NCBI RefSeq assembly: GCF_000174435.1
Contig: NZ_ACJN02000004.1
Span: forward strand, 62,001 to 126,000
Direction: 5' to 3'
DNA: 64,000 bases
DNA from: Desulfonatronospira thiodismutans ASO3-1
Lineage (GTDB): Bacteria; Desulfobacterota; Desulfovibrionia; Desulfovibrionales; Desulfonatronovibrionaceae
Notes under the pieces: model-generated
What the model was told of the DNA's origin: nothing
Databases searched by the model: none
Seen by the model: the letters and a program-made list of their open reading frames with translations, nothing else
Part shown: piece by piece, positions 54,150-63,404 of the stretch
Numbering within the stretch: the first letter of the stretch is position 1
Layout: each line of letters starts with the position of its first letter
Program-made: the position numbers and the translations under genes

Positions 54150-55124
54150 ATGCAGGTTTCAACGGAAAATTCCCCGACATTCGACCATGCGGGCATAAGC
54201 GGCTTTCAGTCAGCTGAACAGGGACAGTCGCATACCTGCTGCGAATCTCCATGTTCTACCTGCGGCTCCGAGACTGCATCACAAACAGATATGCAAGCCG
54301 GCAAAAGCTCCTTTGGCGCTGATATGACAGCCGGTCACATACTGCAGGGAGACAGGGCTGTTTTTTCCCATGCTCCGGAAAATCAGCAGACCCGCAAGTC
54401 AGCCTCCGGGATAAATATCTCTGCCGGGCCGGAACAAGGCGCTGGATATGGCCCTGACGCCCGGCCATTACCTGAAACTGATCACCGGGACAGGCATTCC
54501 CGGGGAAACCAGGAACATGGCCTGGAAGACAAACCCCAAAAAGATTCACCCGGCACCCAGGAAGAAGTGCAGTCCTCTCCCCGGGGCGACATTGACCATC
54601 ACAGTGAAGACTATAAGCAGGGTGAAGAAGAATACAGTCTGCGAGGTGAAACAGAACTTTCGGCTGAAGAACGACAGGAACTGCAGGAACTAAGACAGCG
54701 TGACGCCGAAGTGCGCGCCCATGAACAGGCCCACATCGCAGCCGGGGGCCAGTATGTAACCGGCGGGGCCAGCTATTCCTATGAGACAGGGCCGGATGGC
54801 AGGCAGTACGCGGTTGAAGGAGAGGTCTCCATAGACTCCTCACCTGTACCCGGAGACGCTGAAAAGACCGAGGAAAAGGCCCGTACCGTGCGCCGGGCGG
54901 CCCTGGCCCCGGCAAACCCCTCCCCCCAGGATCAAAGAGTAGCTGCAGACGCCGCCAGAATGGAGGCTGAAGCCCGGACCGAGCAGCGCCAGGAAGAACG
55001 TGAAGAACAGCAGGACGCATCAGAATCCCGGCAGCCTGAAGCAGACAATTCATCTGCACCTCCCCCGCCCCCCACAATGAAGGCCGCCATCCAGGCCTAC
55101 CAGTCCATGATGAACAGCTTCTAA
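54150..55124 (+). CDS. SprA-related putative metalloprotease (HEQAH type)
   Basis: A 324-residue protein. The first 170 residues are low-complexity, polar and probably disordered. The conserved domain (172-270) has RDAEVRAHEQAHIAAGG, a zinc HExxH motif (H191, E192, H195), followed by SYSYETGPDGRQYAVEGEVS, typical of the SprA-related (PF12118-type) family. The tail is Q/E-rich and ends ATQAYQSMMNSF-like. GGGAGGGG lies 9 bases before the ATG. A hairpin follows the stop. Substrate unknown; no signal peptide is evident. Confidence 0.85.
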   Translation: MQVSTENSPTFDHAGISGFQSAEQGQSHTCCESPCSTCGSETASQTDMQAGKSSFGADMTAGHILQGDRAVFSHAPENQQTRKSASGINISAGPEQGAGYGPDARPLPETDHRDRHSRGNQEHGLEDKPQKDSPGTQEEVQSSPRGDIDHHSEDYKQGEEEYSLRGETELSAEERQELQELRQRDAEVRAHEQAHIAAGGQYVTGGASYSYETGPDGRQYAVEGEVSIDSSPVPGDAEKTEEKARTVRRAALAPANPSPQDQRVAADAARMEAEARTEQRQEEREEQQDASESRQPEADNSSAPPPPPTMKAAIQAYQSMMNSF

Positions 55125-55130
55125 TCCCAC

Positions 55131-55160
55131 ATTGCCGGCTCCCCGGCCGGCAATGATTTT
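55131..55160 (+). terminator. Hairpin after the SprA-related gene
   Basis: ATTGCCGGC (55131-55139) pairs with GCCGGCAAT (55146-55154), followed by GATTTTACG. A plausible rho-independent terminator. Confidence 0.65.
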
Positions 55161-55278
55161 ACGTTGAAATCATGTTATGCGCTCTCCACCCGGCCTTGCA
55201 AAGTCATGGCTTTAGACTTAAGTTAAAAACTCAGATATGGTAGAGTTCTTGACCATAAATATTTAGGAGACTTTTACC

Positions 55279-56877
55279 ATGGAGCGTTTTTTCAACAATG
55301 CCGGGCCCACTGTTCCCAAGGATCATTATCATATTGATCCCTTGCATCGCTTGGACTGGGCAGAAGTTCAGCACCTCATTGACAACAAGCGCTATTTTGT
55401 TCTGCATGCACCGCGTCAGACCGGCAAGACCACAACCCTTCTGGCCATGATGAAGGCCATCAACGAAAAGGGCCGCTATCACTGCGCCTATGCCAATATT
55501 GAAGGAGCCCAGGCAGCGAGAGGTGATGAGACCCAGGGTATTCCTGCGGCCTGCAATGCTGTAGCACGCTCCATCGATTACTACCTGAAAAACAGCAAAA
55601 TGCGGGAATGGCTTTATCAAAATATCAACCTCATACCCTCCCAGGACATCCTGAGCGAAATGCTTGCCCACTGGTCCCAGTCCAGCCGTAGACCTGTAAT
55701 TCTTTTTCTGGACGAAGTAGATGCCCTGGTAGGGGATACGCTCATATCGCTTTTGCGTCAGATTCGCTCCGGCTATGCTCAGCGTCCTGAGGCTTTCCCC
55801 CAGAGTATTGTTCTGTGTGGAGTCAGGGATGTGCGCGATTACCGCATTCACCAGACGGACGGCGAAATCATCACCGGGGGCAGTGCTTTTCATATTAAGG
55901 CCGAGTCTTTGCGCATGGGCAATTTCAGCCGGGAAGAGGTCAAGATCCTGTGGCTGCAGCACACAGAGGAAACTGGCCAGGAATTTGAAGATGCTATTTT
56001 CCCAGAGCTATGGGAGGATACCAGAGGTCAGCCCTGGTTGGTAAACGCTCTTGGCTATGAGGTAACCTGGAAAGCCAGGGCCTCCAGGGACAGAAGCAGA
56101 AAGATCAGCTTGACAGATTATCTGCAGGCCCGGGAAAATCTGATCTTATCCAGAGCCACCCATCTGGATCAACTGGCGGACAAGCTGCGTGAGCCTCGAG
56201 TGCACAGAGTAATATCCGCCTTGCTGGCCGGTGAGGAGTCGGTTCTCCAGGTACCTGAAGATGACCTGCAGTACGTGACTGATCTTGGTCTGATAGAAAG
56301 AAAGCGCGAAATCAGGATCAGCAACAGAATATATAAAGAGGTCATTCCAAGAGAGCTGACATCAGTTGCGCAGGACAGCATCAGCAATCAGGAAACCGCC
56401 TGGTATGTAAAAGATGACCACAGTCTGGATATCCCCAGGCTCTTAGAGGCTTTCCAGCAGTTTTTCCGGGAGCACAGCGAGATATGGGAAGATGGATTTG
56501 ATTACAAGGAAGCTGCCCCCCAGCTTCTGCTGCAGGCCTTTCTGCAAAGAATCCTCAACGGCGGGGGAAGACTTTTGTGTGAATACGGCCTTGGCCGCAA
56601 GCGGACTGACCTGATCATTGAGTGGCCCTTGGACCCACAAATGGGCATGTATGGACCGCTGCAGCGAGCGGTGATTGAGCTCAAGATCCTGCGAGGAAAC
56701 CTTGAAAAGACCATCCAGACCGGCCTGGAGCAGACTGCTGACTATGCTGAACGATCAGGAGCAGATGAAGCATATCTTTTTATCTTTAACCGGGACAGAA
56801 GAGTCTCCTGGGATGAAAAAATATTTCGACGGGAAGAAACCTTCAACAACAGAGAGATCATTGTCTGGGGAGCATGA
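55279..56877 (+). CDS. AAA-like ATPase with C-terminal PD-(D/E)XK-like domain
   Basis: A 532-residue protein. Walker A APRQTGKT at 44-51 and Walker B PVILFLDEVDAL near 140-150 mark a STAND/AAA-type ATPase, with a winged-helix-like region (about 300-360). The C-terminal part has GGGRLLCEYGLGRKRTDLII, then AVIELKILRG, the spacing D...(E)xK of PD-(D/E)XK nucleases. Proteins of this plan are common and often multicopy in deltaproteobacteria, without a proven role. TAGGAG precedes the ATG. Mobile-element or defence roles are possible, but nothing nearby supports either. Confidence 0.75.
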   Translation: MERFFNNAGPTVPKDHYHIDPLHRLDWAEVQHLIDNKRYFVLHAPRQTGKTTTLLAMMKAINEKGRYHCAYANIEGAQAARGDETQGIPAACNAVARSIDYYLKNSKMREWLYQNINLIPSQDILSEMLAHWSQSSRRPVILFLDEVDALVGDTLISLLRQIRSGYAQRPEAFPQSIVLCGVRDVRDYRIHQTDGEIITGGSAFHIKAESLRMGNFSREEVKILWLQHTEETGQEFEDAIFPELWEDTRGQPWLVNALGYEVTWKARASRDRSRKISLTDYLQARENLILSRATHLDQLADKLREPRVHRVISALLAGEESVLQVPEDDLQYVTDLGLIERKREIRISNRIYKEVIPRELTSVAQDSISNQETAWYVKDDHSLDIPRLLEAFQQFFREHSEIWEDGFDYKEAAPQLLLQAFLQRILNGGGRLLCEYGLGRKRTDLIIEWPLDPQMGMYGPLQRAVIELKILRGNLEKTIQTGLEQTADYAERSGADEAYLFIFNRDRRVSWDEKIFRREETFNNREIIVWGA

Positions 56878-56940
56878 CCTTCTAAGATTTTAACTCATAT
56901 CTCAAATTTTTTCTTGTTTTTTGACAGGGTTGAATGCAGC

Positions 56941-56995
56941 TGTGTCCCGTGGTTCGCGTGACAAAAGTGACTTTTTGCAGTCACATCTTTTCAGG
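56941..56995. repeat. Remnant of the CCTGCAAAAAGTC family (TTTTTGCAGTCACATC end)
   Basis: GTGACTTTTTGCAGTCACAT corresponds to the right end of the 42328-42450 copy. No head sequence is visible. Confidence 0.55.
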
Positions 56996-57006
56996 CTTCA
57001 GGCCAC

Positions 57007-57041
57007 AAAAAAGGGGAAGGTCTTTGGACCTTCCCCTTTTT
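57007..57041. terminator. Bidirectional terminator between the AAA gene and the chemoreceptor gene
   Basis: AAGGGGAAGGTC (57011-57022) pairs perfectly with GACCTTCCCCTT (57027-57038) around TTTG, with A-run before and T-run after. It ends the chemoreceptor gene (minus) and the AAA gene (plus). Confidence 0.9.
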
Positions 57042-57062
57042 GCTTTCAAGCTCTCCCGGCAG

Positions 57063-59111
57063 TTAGATCTTGAACCTGGAAACCAGTTCCTTGAGCTTTT
57101 CCGCCAGCTGGGAAAGCTCATCCGAGCTCTGCCTTACCTGGGCGCTGGAATTGCTCATCTCACCGGCGTCTGTGTTCACCTCTGTAATGTCCTTGGCCAC
57201 GTCCCCGGCCACTGTCGAGGTCTGGGCCACATTCTCATTGACCTCCTGGATGCCCTGGGAGGCCTGTCCCACGTTTTCGGCTATATCGCGGGTGGCTGCG
57301 TTCTGCTCTTCCACTGAAGCGGCAATGGTGCCGATTATGGAGTCGATGTCATCGATGATGCGGCTGATCTCCTGAATCTCGCTTACAGTCAGTCCTGTGG
57401 CGTTCTGGATGCCGTCGATCTTCTCCTTGATTTCGTCCGTGGCCTTGGCAGTCTGCTGGGCCAGTTCCTTGATCTCGTTGGCCACAACGGCGAATCCCTT
57501 GCCTGCCTCACCGGCCCGGGCCGCCTCGATGGTGGCATTGAGGGCCAGCAGGTTGGTCTGGGAAGAGATGGCCATGATGGTCTCGGTGACCTTGCTGATC
57601 TCCTGAGCCGCGCTGCCCAGCTCGTCCACCCGCTGGGAGCTGGTCTTGGACTTGTCTACGGCGTTGCCGGTGATCTCCTTGGCCTTCTCGGTGTTCTGGG
57701 CGATTTCCGAGATGGTGGCGCTCATTTCCTCAGAAGACGTGGCCACTGTGTTTACGTTGGTGGCCGCCTGCTCCATGGCTGCAGCCACGGAGCTCATGTT
57801 GGAGCTCATCTCTTCAGCTGCAGTGGCCACTCCGCTGGCCTTGGAAGCCGTGGTTTCAGAGCGTTTGGCCATGTCATCGGAGATGGAGTTGAGCTCTGTG
57901 GACGAGGAGGCCAGGGTCTCCACCCCGCTGCTTATGTCTCCGAACATCTTGCGCAGGCTTTCTGCCATATCGTTCAAAGCCTTGGCCAGTATTCCCACTT
58001 CGTCCTTCTGATTTATATCCAGCGTCTGGGAAAGATCTCCCTGGGCCATTGACTTGGCAAATTCAACACCCTTGAAGATGGGCCTGGTAATGCTGATGGT
58101 CAGGAACAAGCCCAGACCTACCGCAATAATAGTGCCCAGACCCATACCAAGTATGATGAGCCACTGGGCCTGACCGACATCAGCATCGGCATCCTGCACC
58201 GCCGCATCGGAAAGTCCGACATTCATCTCTACAAGTTCTTCCAGAACATCCAGAGCCTCCTGGGATTCCACATCAATGGGACCCAGAACCAGGTCATTCA
58301 TATCTTCTCTGAGTTGGTCGGCATCTGCGGCAAACTCGAGAATATCATCGAAATGCCCGAACACCTGCTCTGCGTAGTACTGCATTTCCTCCTGGTACAG
58401 CCTTTCAGCCTCATCCGTATCCCCCTGTTCCAGGGCATCCTGAATGCTTATGACAGTAGCATGAAACTCATTGTGGGGATTGGTCATGGCCCGGAGCATC
58501 TCCAGCAGTTCAGGATTGTCATAATCCATGTCCTGCAGCCACTGCCCGAAATTGCAGGCCTCCGGGTCATCCCGGCCTTCGAATGTCTCCCCGGCTGCTA
58601 TATAATTGTTTACATCCACCATGGCATTGTAATGGTCCCCACGGAACAGCCGGAAATCAGAAACAAGCTGGGTAGGATTGAGTATCTCAATGGATTCGAA
58701 TTCCTGGGTCATGTCCAGCCATTCATCATTGAGCTCAGCCCAGTCAGCTACTTCCTGCTCAAACTCGTCAGAGAGCCTTTCCTCCTCGGCAGTGGCCGGC
58801 AGGGTAAGGAAAAACTCCCACCTCTCATAAAAATTCTCTCTGGCCCTGTCAAAGTTGTTCATCCTGTCCTGGCGTTCATTCATGTCCAGATCCGGGGACA
58901 TGAGAGTGCGCTGGGCAACCACCAGATCCTTCAAGGCACTTTCCGCCTGCAGAAGACTCTGCACACTGGGCAGGCGCACCTCGCCCACCTCTTCAATGTG
59001 TCCTCCCAGATTGGTGGCCCCTCTCCATCCGATGAGGCCGACAACCAGTGTGATCAGGGCTACAATGAGAAACCCTCCGATAAGTTTTACGCTGAGCTTG
59101 ATGTTCTTCAT
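57063..59111 (-). CDS. Methyl-accepting chemotaxis protein with periplasmic CZB-like zinc domain
   Basis: A 682-residue chemoreceptor. TM1 about 9-28, periplasmic helical domain 29-315, TM2 317-340, HAMP about 340-395, then a long signalling coiled coil with hairpin tip near 560-600 and [19 protein letters not shown]. Inside the periplasmic domain H160, C186 (ACNFGQW), H213 and H217 (NPHNEFH) have the spacing of the chemoreceptor zinc-binding (CZB) domain. CZB is normally cytosolic at the end of receptors, so this placement is unusual. GGAGG precedes the ATG. It starts 15 bases after cheA and is the last gene of the STAS-cheA-mcp unit. Confidence 0.9.
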   Translation of the reverse strand: MKNIKLSVKLIGGFLIVALITLVVGLIGWRGATNLGGHIEEVGEVRLPSVQSLLQAESALKDLVVAQRTLMSPDLDMNERQDRMNNFDRARENFYERWEFFLTLPATAEEERLSDEFEQEVADWAELNDEWLDMTQEFESIEILNPTQLVSDFRLFRGDHYNAMVDVNNYIAAGETFEGRDDPEACNFGQWLQDMDYDNPELLEMLRAMTNPHNEFHATVISIQDALEQGDTDEAERLYQEEMQYYAEQVFGHFDDILEFAADADQLREDMNDLVLGPIDVESQEALDVLEELVEMNVGLSDAAVQDADADVGQAQWLIILGMGLGTIIAVGLGLFLTISITRPIFKGVEFAKSMAQGDLSQTLDINQKDEVGILAKALNDMAESLRKMFGDISSGVETLASSSTELNSISDDMAKRSETTASKASGVATAAEEMSSNMSSVAAAMEQAATNVNTVATSSEEMSATISEIAQNTEKAKEITGNAVDKSKTSSQRVDELGSAAQEISKVTETIMAISSQTNLLALNATIEAARAGEAGKGFAVVANEIKELAQQTAKATDEIKEKIDGIQNATGLTVSEIQEISRIIDDIDSIIGTIAASVEEQNAATRDIAENVGQASQGIQEVNENVAQTSTVAGDVAKDITEVNTDAGEMSNSSAQVRQSSDELSQLAEKLKELVSRFKI

Positions 59112-59126
59112 TCCATCCTCCAGAAA

Positions 59127-62100
59127 TTAGGCTGCTTTTTTATTTAAAAAATCGAATATGCTCTGCAGAAGCTTTTCCTTGTCCAGCTTGATCTGGTAGT
59201 CGTCTATGCCTACCTTCTTGCCCCGGGCCACGTCCTCTTCCCCGGCCAGGGAGGTCAGGGCCAGGACCGGCAGGTGATTAAAGCGGTCATCACTTTTTAT
59301 ATGTTCAGTAAGTTCAAAGCCGTCCATGTTGGGCATCTCCAGGTCCGTGACCACAAGCTGTACCTCGCCCGGGTTGTCCTGCATGTACTGCCAGGCCACA
59401 GCCCCGTCCTCGGCAGCGACTACTTCATAGCCTTCATCCTGGATAAACTTTTTGACCTGATTGCGGAAAAAGTCCGAGTCCTCCACCAGGAGTATCTGGG
59501 TGCCACCTTCCTGTTCCAGGGACTGGACCTTTTCGCGGCTTTCAAACCACTGCGGGTTCAGGGTCTCCATGAATTCGTAGATATCAACGATCAGAGTGGT
59601 ATAGCCCTCCAGCACTGCAGAACCGGAGATACCGTTTTGCTTCAGGGTGAAATCGTCTATCTCCACGCGCACTTCCCTGGCATCCACAGGCGGAGAGGCC
59701 AGAAGACCCACCTCGTGCCCGGCCATATAAAAGACAATCACCACCAGTTCGCCTTCCAGTTCCAGGTGTTCCACGCTGGCGGCCTCGTGCAGGGCAAAGA
59801 CCGGTAAAACCCCGCCGCGGTACTGGATGACCTTTTTGCCCCCGGTGATTTCTATGTCCTCGGCCTTGATAAGCTCCACCCGGGCCACCAGGTCCAGGGG
59901 TACGGCGCAGTGTTCTCTGGGTCCGTTATTGAACAGAAACAGGCTGTGCAGATCCTTCTCCTTTTCGGTCTCCTGCTCCCGGGCCATTTCCTGGGCCTTT
60001 TCCGTGCCGGCCATGGAGGAAAGCTCGGCCAGCCTGGCCATGCCCACCACATCCAGGATCAGGGCCACATGACCGTCGCCCATGATGGTGGCCCCGGCAT
60101 ATCCGTCGCAGGCCTTGAGATGGCGGCCCAGGGGCTTGACCACGATTTCCACGGAGTCGTGCAGCTCATCCACCACCAGGCCGTACTTGAAGGTCCCGGA
60201 ATAGACCACAACAATATTTATATCTTCCTCGCCGGAAATGGACCATTTACTGGCTTCGATGACCTCTTTTTCCAGGCCGGCGTCCTCTGACCGGCTCTTC
60301 TCAGATGTCTGAGCGCTGGTTTCGGCCTTTTTATCCTGCCTGTCCTTTCTGGACCTGGCCTCTTCTATTGAGGTCACCCTGGCTTTGGACCGGGTGTTTT
60401 TCTGGTCCAGCCTGAGAATTTCATTGAGTCCCACCAGGGGGATAAGCTCTCCCCTTAATATGAGCACCTGGGCATCCCCCACCACCTCGATCTTTTCCTG
60501 CACCTGCTGGGCCGGGATCTGGATAAGCTCGTCCACGTTGATCTGGGGGATGGCAAAACGCTCCTGGCTCACGGAAATAAGCAGGCTGGGAATAATGGCC
60601 AGGGTCAGGGGCAGCTTGATCCGGATGGATGTCCCCTTGCCCTCCTCAGTGTCGATGTCCACCTGGCCGCCCAGGCGGTCCAGGTTGCTCTTGACCACGT
60701 CCATGCCCACACCGCGGCCGGAGACATCGGTGATCTGATCCGCGGTGGACAGGCCGGGCAAAAATATGAGCTGGGCCTTGTCCTTGTCGGACATGGTCCG
60801 GACCTGCTCTTCGGTAATGAGCCCCTTGTCCAGGGCCTTTTCCACGATCCTCTCCACCGGTATGCCCTTGCCGTCGTCGATAATCTCAATATTGACCTGG
60901 CCTGCAGCGTGAAAGGCCTTGAGTACTATCTTGCCCTGGGGCTTCTTGCCCTTGGCCACCCGCTCGTCGGGCTTTTCTATGGCGTGGTCCGCGGAATTGC
61001 GCACTAAGTGGGTCAGGGGGTCGGACAGACCCTCGATAATGGTCTTGTCCAGCTCCACCTCCTTGCCTTCCAGGTAGAGCTCAATGTCCTTGCCCAGGCT
61101 CTGGGACATGTCCCGCACCACCCTGGGAAACTTGTTGAAGACGTTGCTCACCGGCTGCATGCGGGTGAGCATGATGGCCTCCTGCAGCTCCGAGGTCACC
61201 AGGTCGATGCGCTGCCCGGCCAGGTTTATAGTCTGATCATCCTGGGTGGAAATGGCCTGCATGAGCTGATTGCGGCTTAAAACCAGCTCTCCAGCCAGGT
61301 TCATGAGGTTTTCCAGAAGGCCTACGTTGACCCGCAGGGAATCAGGCATGGACGAGGTCTGAGCCTGAGCAGCCTGCTTGTCCTGTGGCTTTTTATCCTT
61401 GTCCGGCTGGGTCTTTTGCGGCCTGGCCTGGCTTTTTTCTTTTTGTTCAGCTTGGGGTGGTGCTGGCTTTTCCCCCTGAGGATCTGGAGGTGGCGGAGCC
61501 TCTGGCTCCGGCTCAACTTCCGTCTCCCGGGCCTTGTCTTCCTCCTTATCTTCCTCCTGTTGATCCTCATCCTGTCCGGGTTCTGCTTCCAGGCCTTCCA
61601 GGTTCAGATCATAGGAGGAGTCCGGCTCCTCTTCTACGGTTTCCTCGGGGATCTGCTCCTGATCTTGAGGCTGTTCAGCAGCCGGGGGTTTTTCCTGGAT
61701 TTCCTGGGCCTGGACCTGGATTATCCGCTCTGAAGGCACCTCAAAAAGGCTGTTGATGATGTCCGGTTCGATTATGGAGGAAAAAAGTATAAAAAGCGGG
61801 ATCTTGTTGCTGAAGCTGTCATCGTCCAGGCTGCCTACAGCTTCCAGGTCCACCTTGAGGTCCAGGATAGCTCCTGTGGACTGCATATCCTTGACCAGAT
61901 CCAGAGGCTTTTTGTCTTTCTGATGCACATCGTGAATCAGGTCGAACTCCAGAAGATAGACGAACTTGCCCCCTTTGCGGGCCTGGTTGAAATCGTACTC
62001 CGGTATTCTGAATATCTCGCGGCCGGAATGATCATTGATGGATACTTCCCTGATAACTGTATCCTTCTCGTCGTCGTCCAGGGCGGAAGTAGTTATGCCG

Positions 62101-62459
62101 GTGAGAGCGGTTACATGTTCGGCAATATCCATATCTTCACTTTCATGGATATTTTCCACCATCTCCCGCAGACGATCAAAGGCCAGCAGAATTATGTTGA
62201 CAATTTCCGGGTTGGGGGTGAGCTCCATGTTGCGGATCATGTCCAGGACATTTTCTATCTTGTGGGCCAGTTCCTTAAGGTTGATCAGGCCCAGAAAACC
62301 CGCTCCGCCCTTCATGGAGTGCGCCGCCCGGAAAACCTTGTTCACCAGGTCCAGGTCGACATCTTCTCCGGCCTCCTCGATCTTTAAAAGATCGCTTTCA
62401 ATGTCCTCCAGGTGTTCCCTGGATTCCTCCACATACATTTGCAGGGTTTCATCATCCAT
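59127..62459 (-). CDS. cheA: Hybrid CheA kinase (Hpt-HATPase-CheW-CheW-REC)
   Basis: An 1110-residue histidine kinase. Hpt domain 1-110 with phospho-acceptor H47 (FRAAHSMKGGAGF); a P2-like region 130-260; a Q/P/E-rich linker 270-375; dimerisation and HATPase core with N-box THLVRNSADHAIE, DDGKGIP, FLPGLST and GRGVGMDVVK; a CheW domain split by a charged insert; a second CheW-like domain; and a receiver with D1039 (VVTDLEMPNMDG). No separate cheW, cheY, cheB or cheR lies nearby; the fused CheW and REC parts may supply coupling and a phosphate sink. AGAGGTG precedes the ATG. Confidence 0.92.
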   Translation of the reverse strand: MDDETLQMYVEESREHLEDIESDLLKIEEAGEDVDLDLVNKVFRAAHSMKGGAGFLGLINLKELAHKIENVLDMIRNMELTPNPEIVNIILLAFDRLREMVENIHESEDMDIAEHVTALTGITTSALDDDEKDTVIREVSINDHSGREIFRIPEYDFNQARKGGKFVYLLEFDLIHDVHQKDKKPLDLVKDMQSTGAILDLKVDLEAVGSLDDDSFSNKIPLFILFSSIIEPDIINSLFEVPSERIIQVQAQEIQEKPPAAEQPQDQEQIPEETVEEEPDSSYDLNLEGLEAEPGQDEDQQEEDKEEDKARETEVEPEPEAPPPPDPQGEKPAPPQAEQKEKSQARPQKTQPDKDKKPQDKQAAQAQTSSMPDSLRVNVGLLENLMNLAGELVLSRNQLMQAISTQDDQTINLAGQRIDLVTSELQEAIMLTRMQPVSNVFNKFPRVVRDMSQSLGKDIELYLEGKEVELDKTIIEGLSDPLTHLVRNSADHAIEKPDERVAKGKKPQGKIVLKAFHAAGQVNIEIIDDGKGIPVERIVEKALDKGLITEEQVRTMSDKDKAQLIFLPGLSTADQITDVSGRGVGMDVVKSNLDRLGGQVDIDTEEGKGTSIRIKLPLTLAIIPSLLISVSQERFAIPQINVDELIQIPAQQVQEKIEVVGDAQVLILRGELIPLVGLNEILRLDQKNTRSKARVTSIEEARSRKDRQDKKAETSAQTSEKSRSEDAGLEKEVIEASKWSISGEEDINIVVVYSGTFKYGLVVDELHDSVEIVVKPLGRHLKACDGYAGATIMGDGHVALILDVVGMARLAELSSMAGTEKAQEMAREQETEKEKDLHSLFLFNNGPREHCAVPLDLVARVELIKAEDIEITGGKKVIQYRGGVLPVFALHEAASVEHLELEGELVVIVFYMAGHEVGLLASPPVDAREVRVEIDDFTLKQNGISGSAVLEGYTTLIVDIYEFMETLNPQWFESREKVQSLEQEGGTQILLVEDSDFFRNQVKKFIQDEGYEVVAAEDGAVAWQYMQDNPGEVQLVVTDLEMPNMDGFELTEHIKSDDRFNHLPVLALTSLAGEEDVARGKKVGIDDYQIKLDKEKLLQSIFDFLNKKAA

Positions 62460-62645
62460 TGATCTTCACCTCTTGCGGCATTCTGCTGCCTGATATTCTG
62501 CCGGAATGTGCTTTCGGCAGTTGTTCTGATTTTACCGTTGACGTATACGGATTATCAGTGAAATATTTTCCCCGGCCTGTGCAATTGTCCGCCATTGATA
62601 TTTCTGTCCGGGCCGGCCTATTTTTTAATGATCCGAAATCCCTTC

Positions 62646-62744
62646 CAATCCCCAATCCCTAAATTCCCCAATCCCTAAATTCCCAATCCCTAAATCCCCC
62701 AATCCCTGAATTCCTAAATCCCTAAATCCCTAAATCCCCAAATC
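62646..62744. repeat. Telomere-like TTTAGGGATT tandem tract
   Basis: On the plus strand it reads CCCCAATCCCTAAATT twice, then shorter AATCCCTAAAT and CCCTAAAT units, ending at the STAS stop. On the transcribed strand it is runs of GGG/GGGG separated by ATTTA, i.e. G-quadruplex-capable RNA between the STAS gene and cheA. Confidence 0.85.
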
Positions 62745-63042
62745 AATTTTTACCCTCAATCTCGAAATGTTTATTCAGACGCATGACCTGAAAAAGGTTG
62801 TAGAGGTTGTCGTCGACGTTCACCAGCTTAAACCCCTTGCCTTCCTTCTTGAGAGAATTAAATGTGGCGATAAGTACGCCAACGCCGATGGAATCCACCT
62901 GGTCCACCTGCCCCAGGTCAACCACCAGGGTCCCGGACTCCTGCGGGATGGACTCCTTTAGCTTTTCCTTGATCTCCTTGGCGTTGGCTGAAACAATATT
63001 TTGGTCAATCTTGAGAACCAACTGGTTTTCTTCCCCCTGCAT
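62743..63042 (-). CDS. STAS-domain protein (anti-sigma-factor-antagonist type)
   Basis: A 99-residue STAS protein: LVLKIDQNIVSANAKEIKEK, VVDLGQVDQVDSIGVGVLIA (the phosphorylatable serine is S in the DSIGVG motif) and FKLVNVDDNLYNLFQVMRL. GGGAGG eight bases upstream fixes the start at 63042, although the frame opens at 63207. In this place it probably scaffolds or regulates the chemosensory proteins encoded downstream. Confidence 0.9.
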   Translation of the reverse strand: MQGEENQLVLKIDQNIVSANAKEIKEKLKESIPQESGTLVVDLGQVDQVDSIGVGVLIATFNSLKKEGKGFKLVNVDDNLYNLFQVMRLNKHFEIEGKN

Positions 63043-63404
63043 ATAAAGCACCTCCCGGCAATAAGCGTGTTTCCGCAGTCTCTGCCTGACCAGACGAGCA
63101 GTGCTGAGCTGACATCGCCTGCATAGTCGACCTGCTTGAAAAACGCTATACTCCAATATTGATTTTTCATCAATACTTAACTTATCGACCAGAACCAGCA
63201 AAAACAATAGCCCCCCTTATAAACAGAACATTTTTTTTGTATAACAACATAATTCCCGATAAAATATTATTTGCATATTGCCCATCTTCCTGTCAGAGAG
63301 GAATTTCTACCATTCACCGGAACCTGTATGCTTGTTTCTGGAAAAAGATCTAGTTTTAGCTAAAATTAAAACAAACATCTCCAACTCTCATCAGGGAGAA
63401 AAAA
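63043..63404. other. Divergent promoter region between the STAS gene and the haem receptor gene
   Basis: AT-rich with no supported coding frame (the frame open across 63043-63207 belongs to the N-terminal extension rejected for STAS). Promoters for both directions are expected here, but no strong match was found. Confidence 0.4.
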
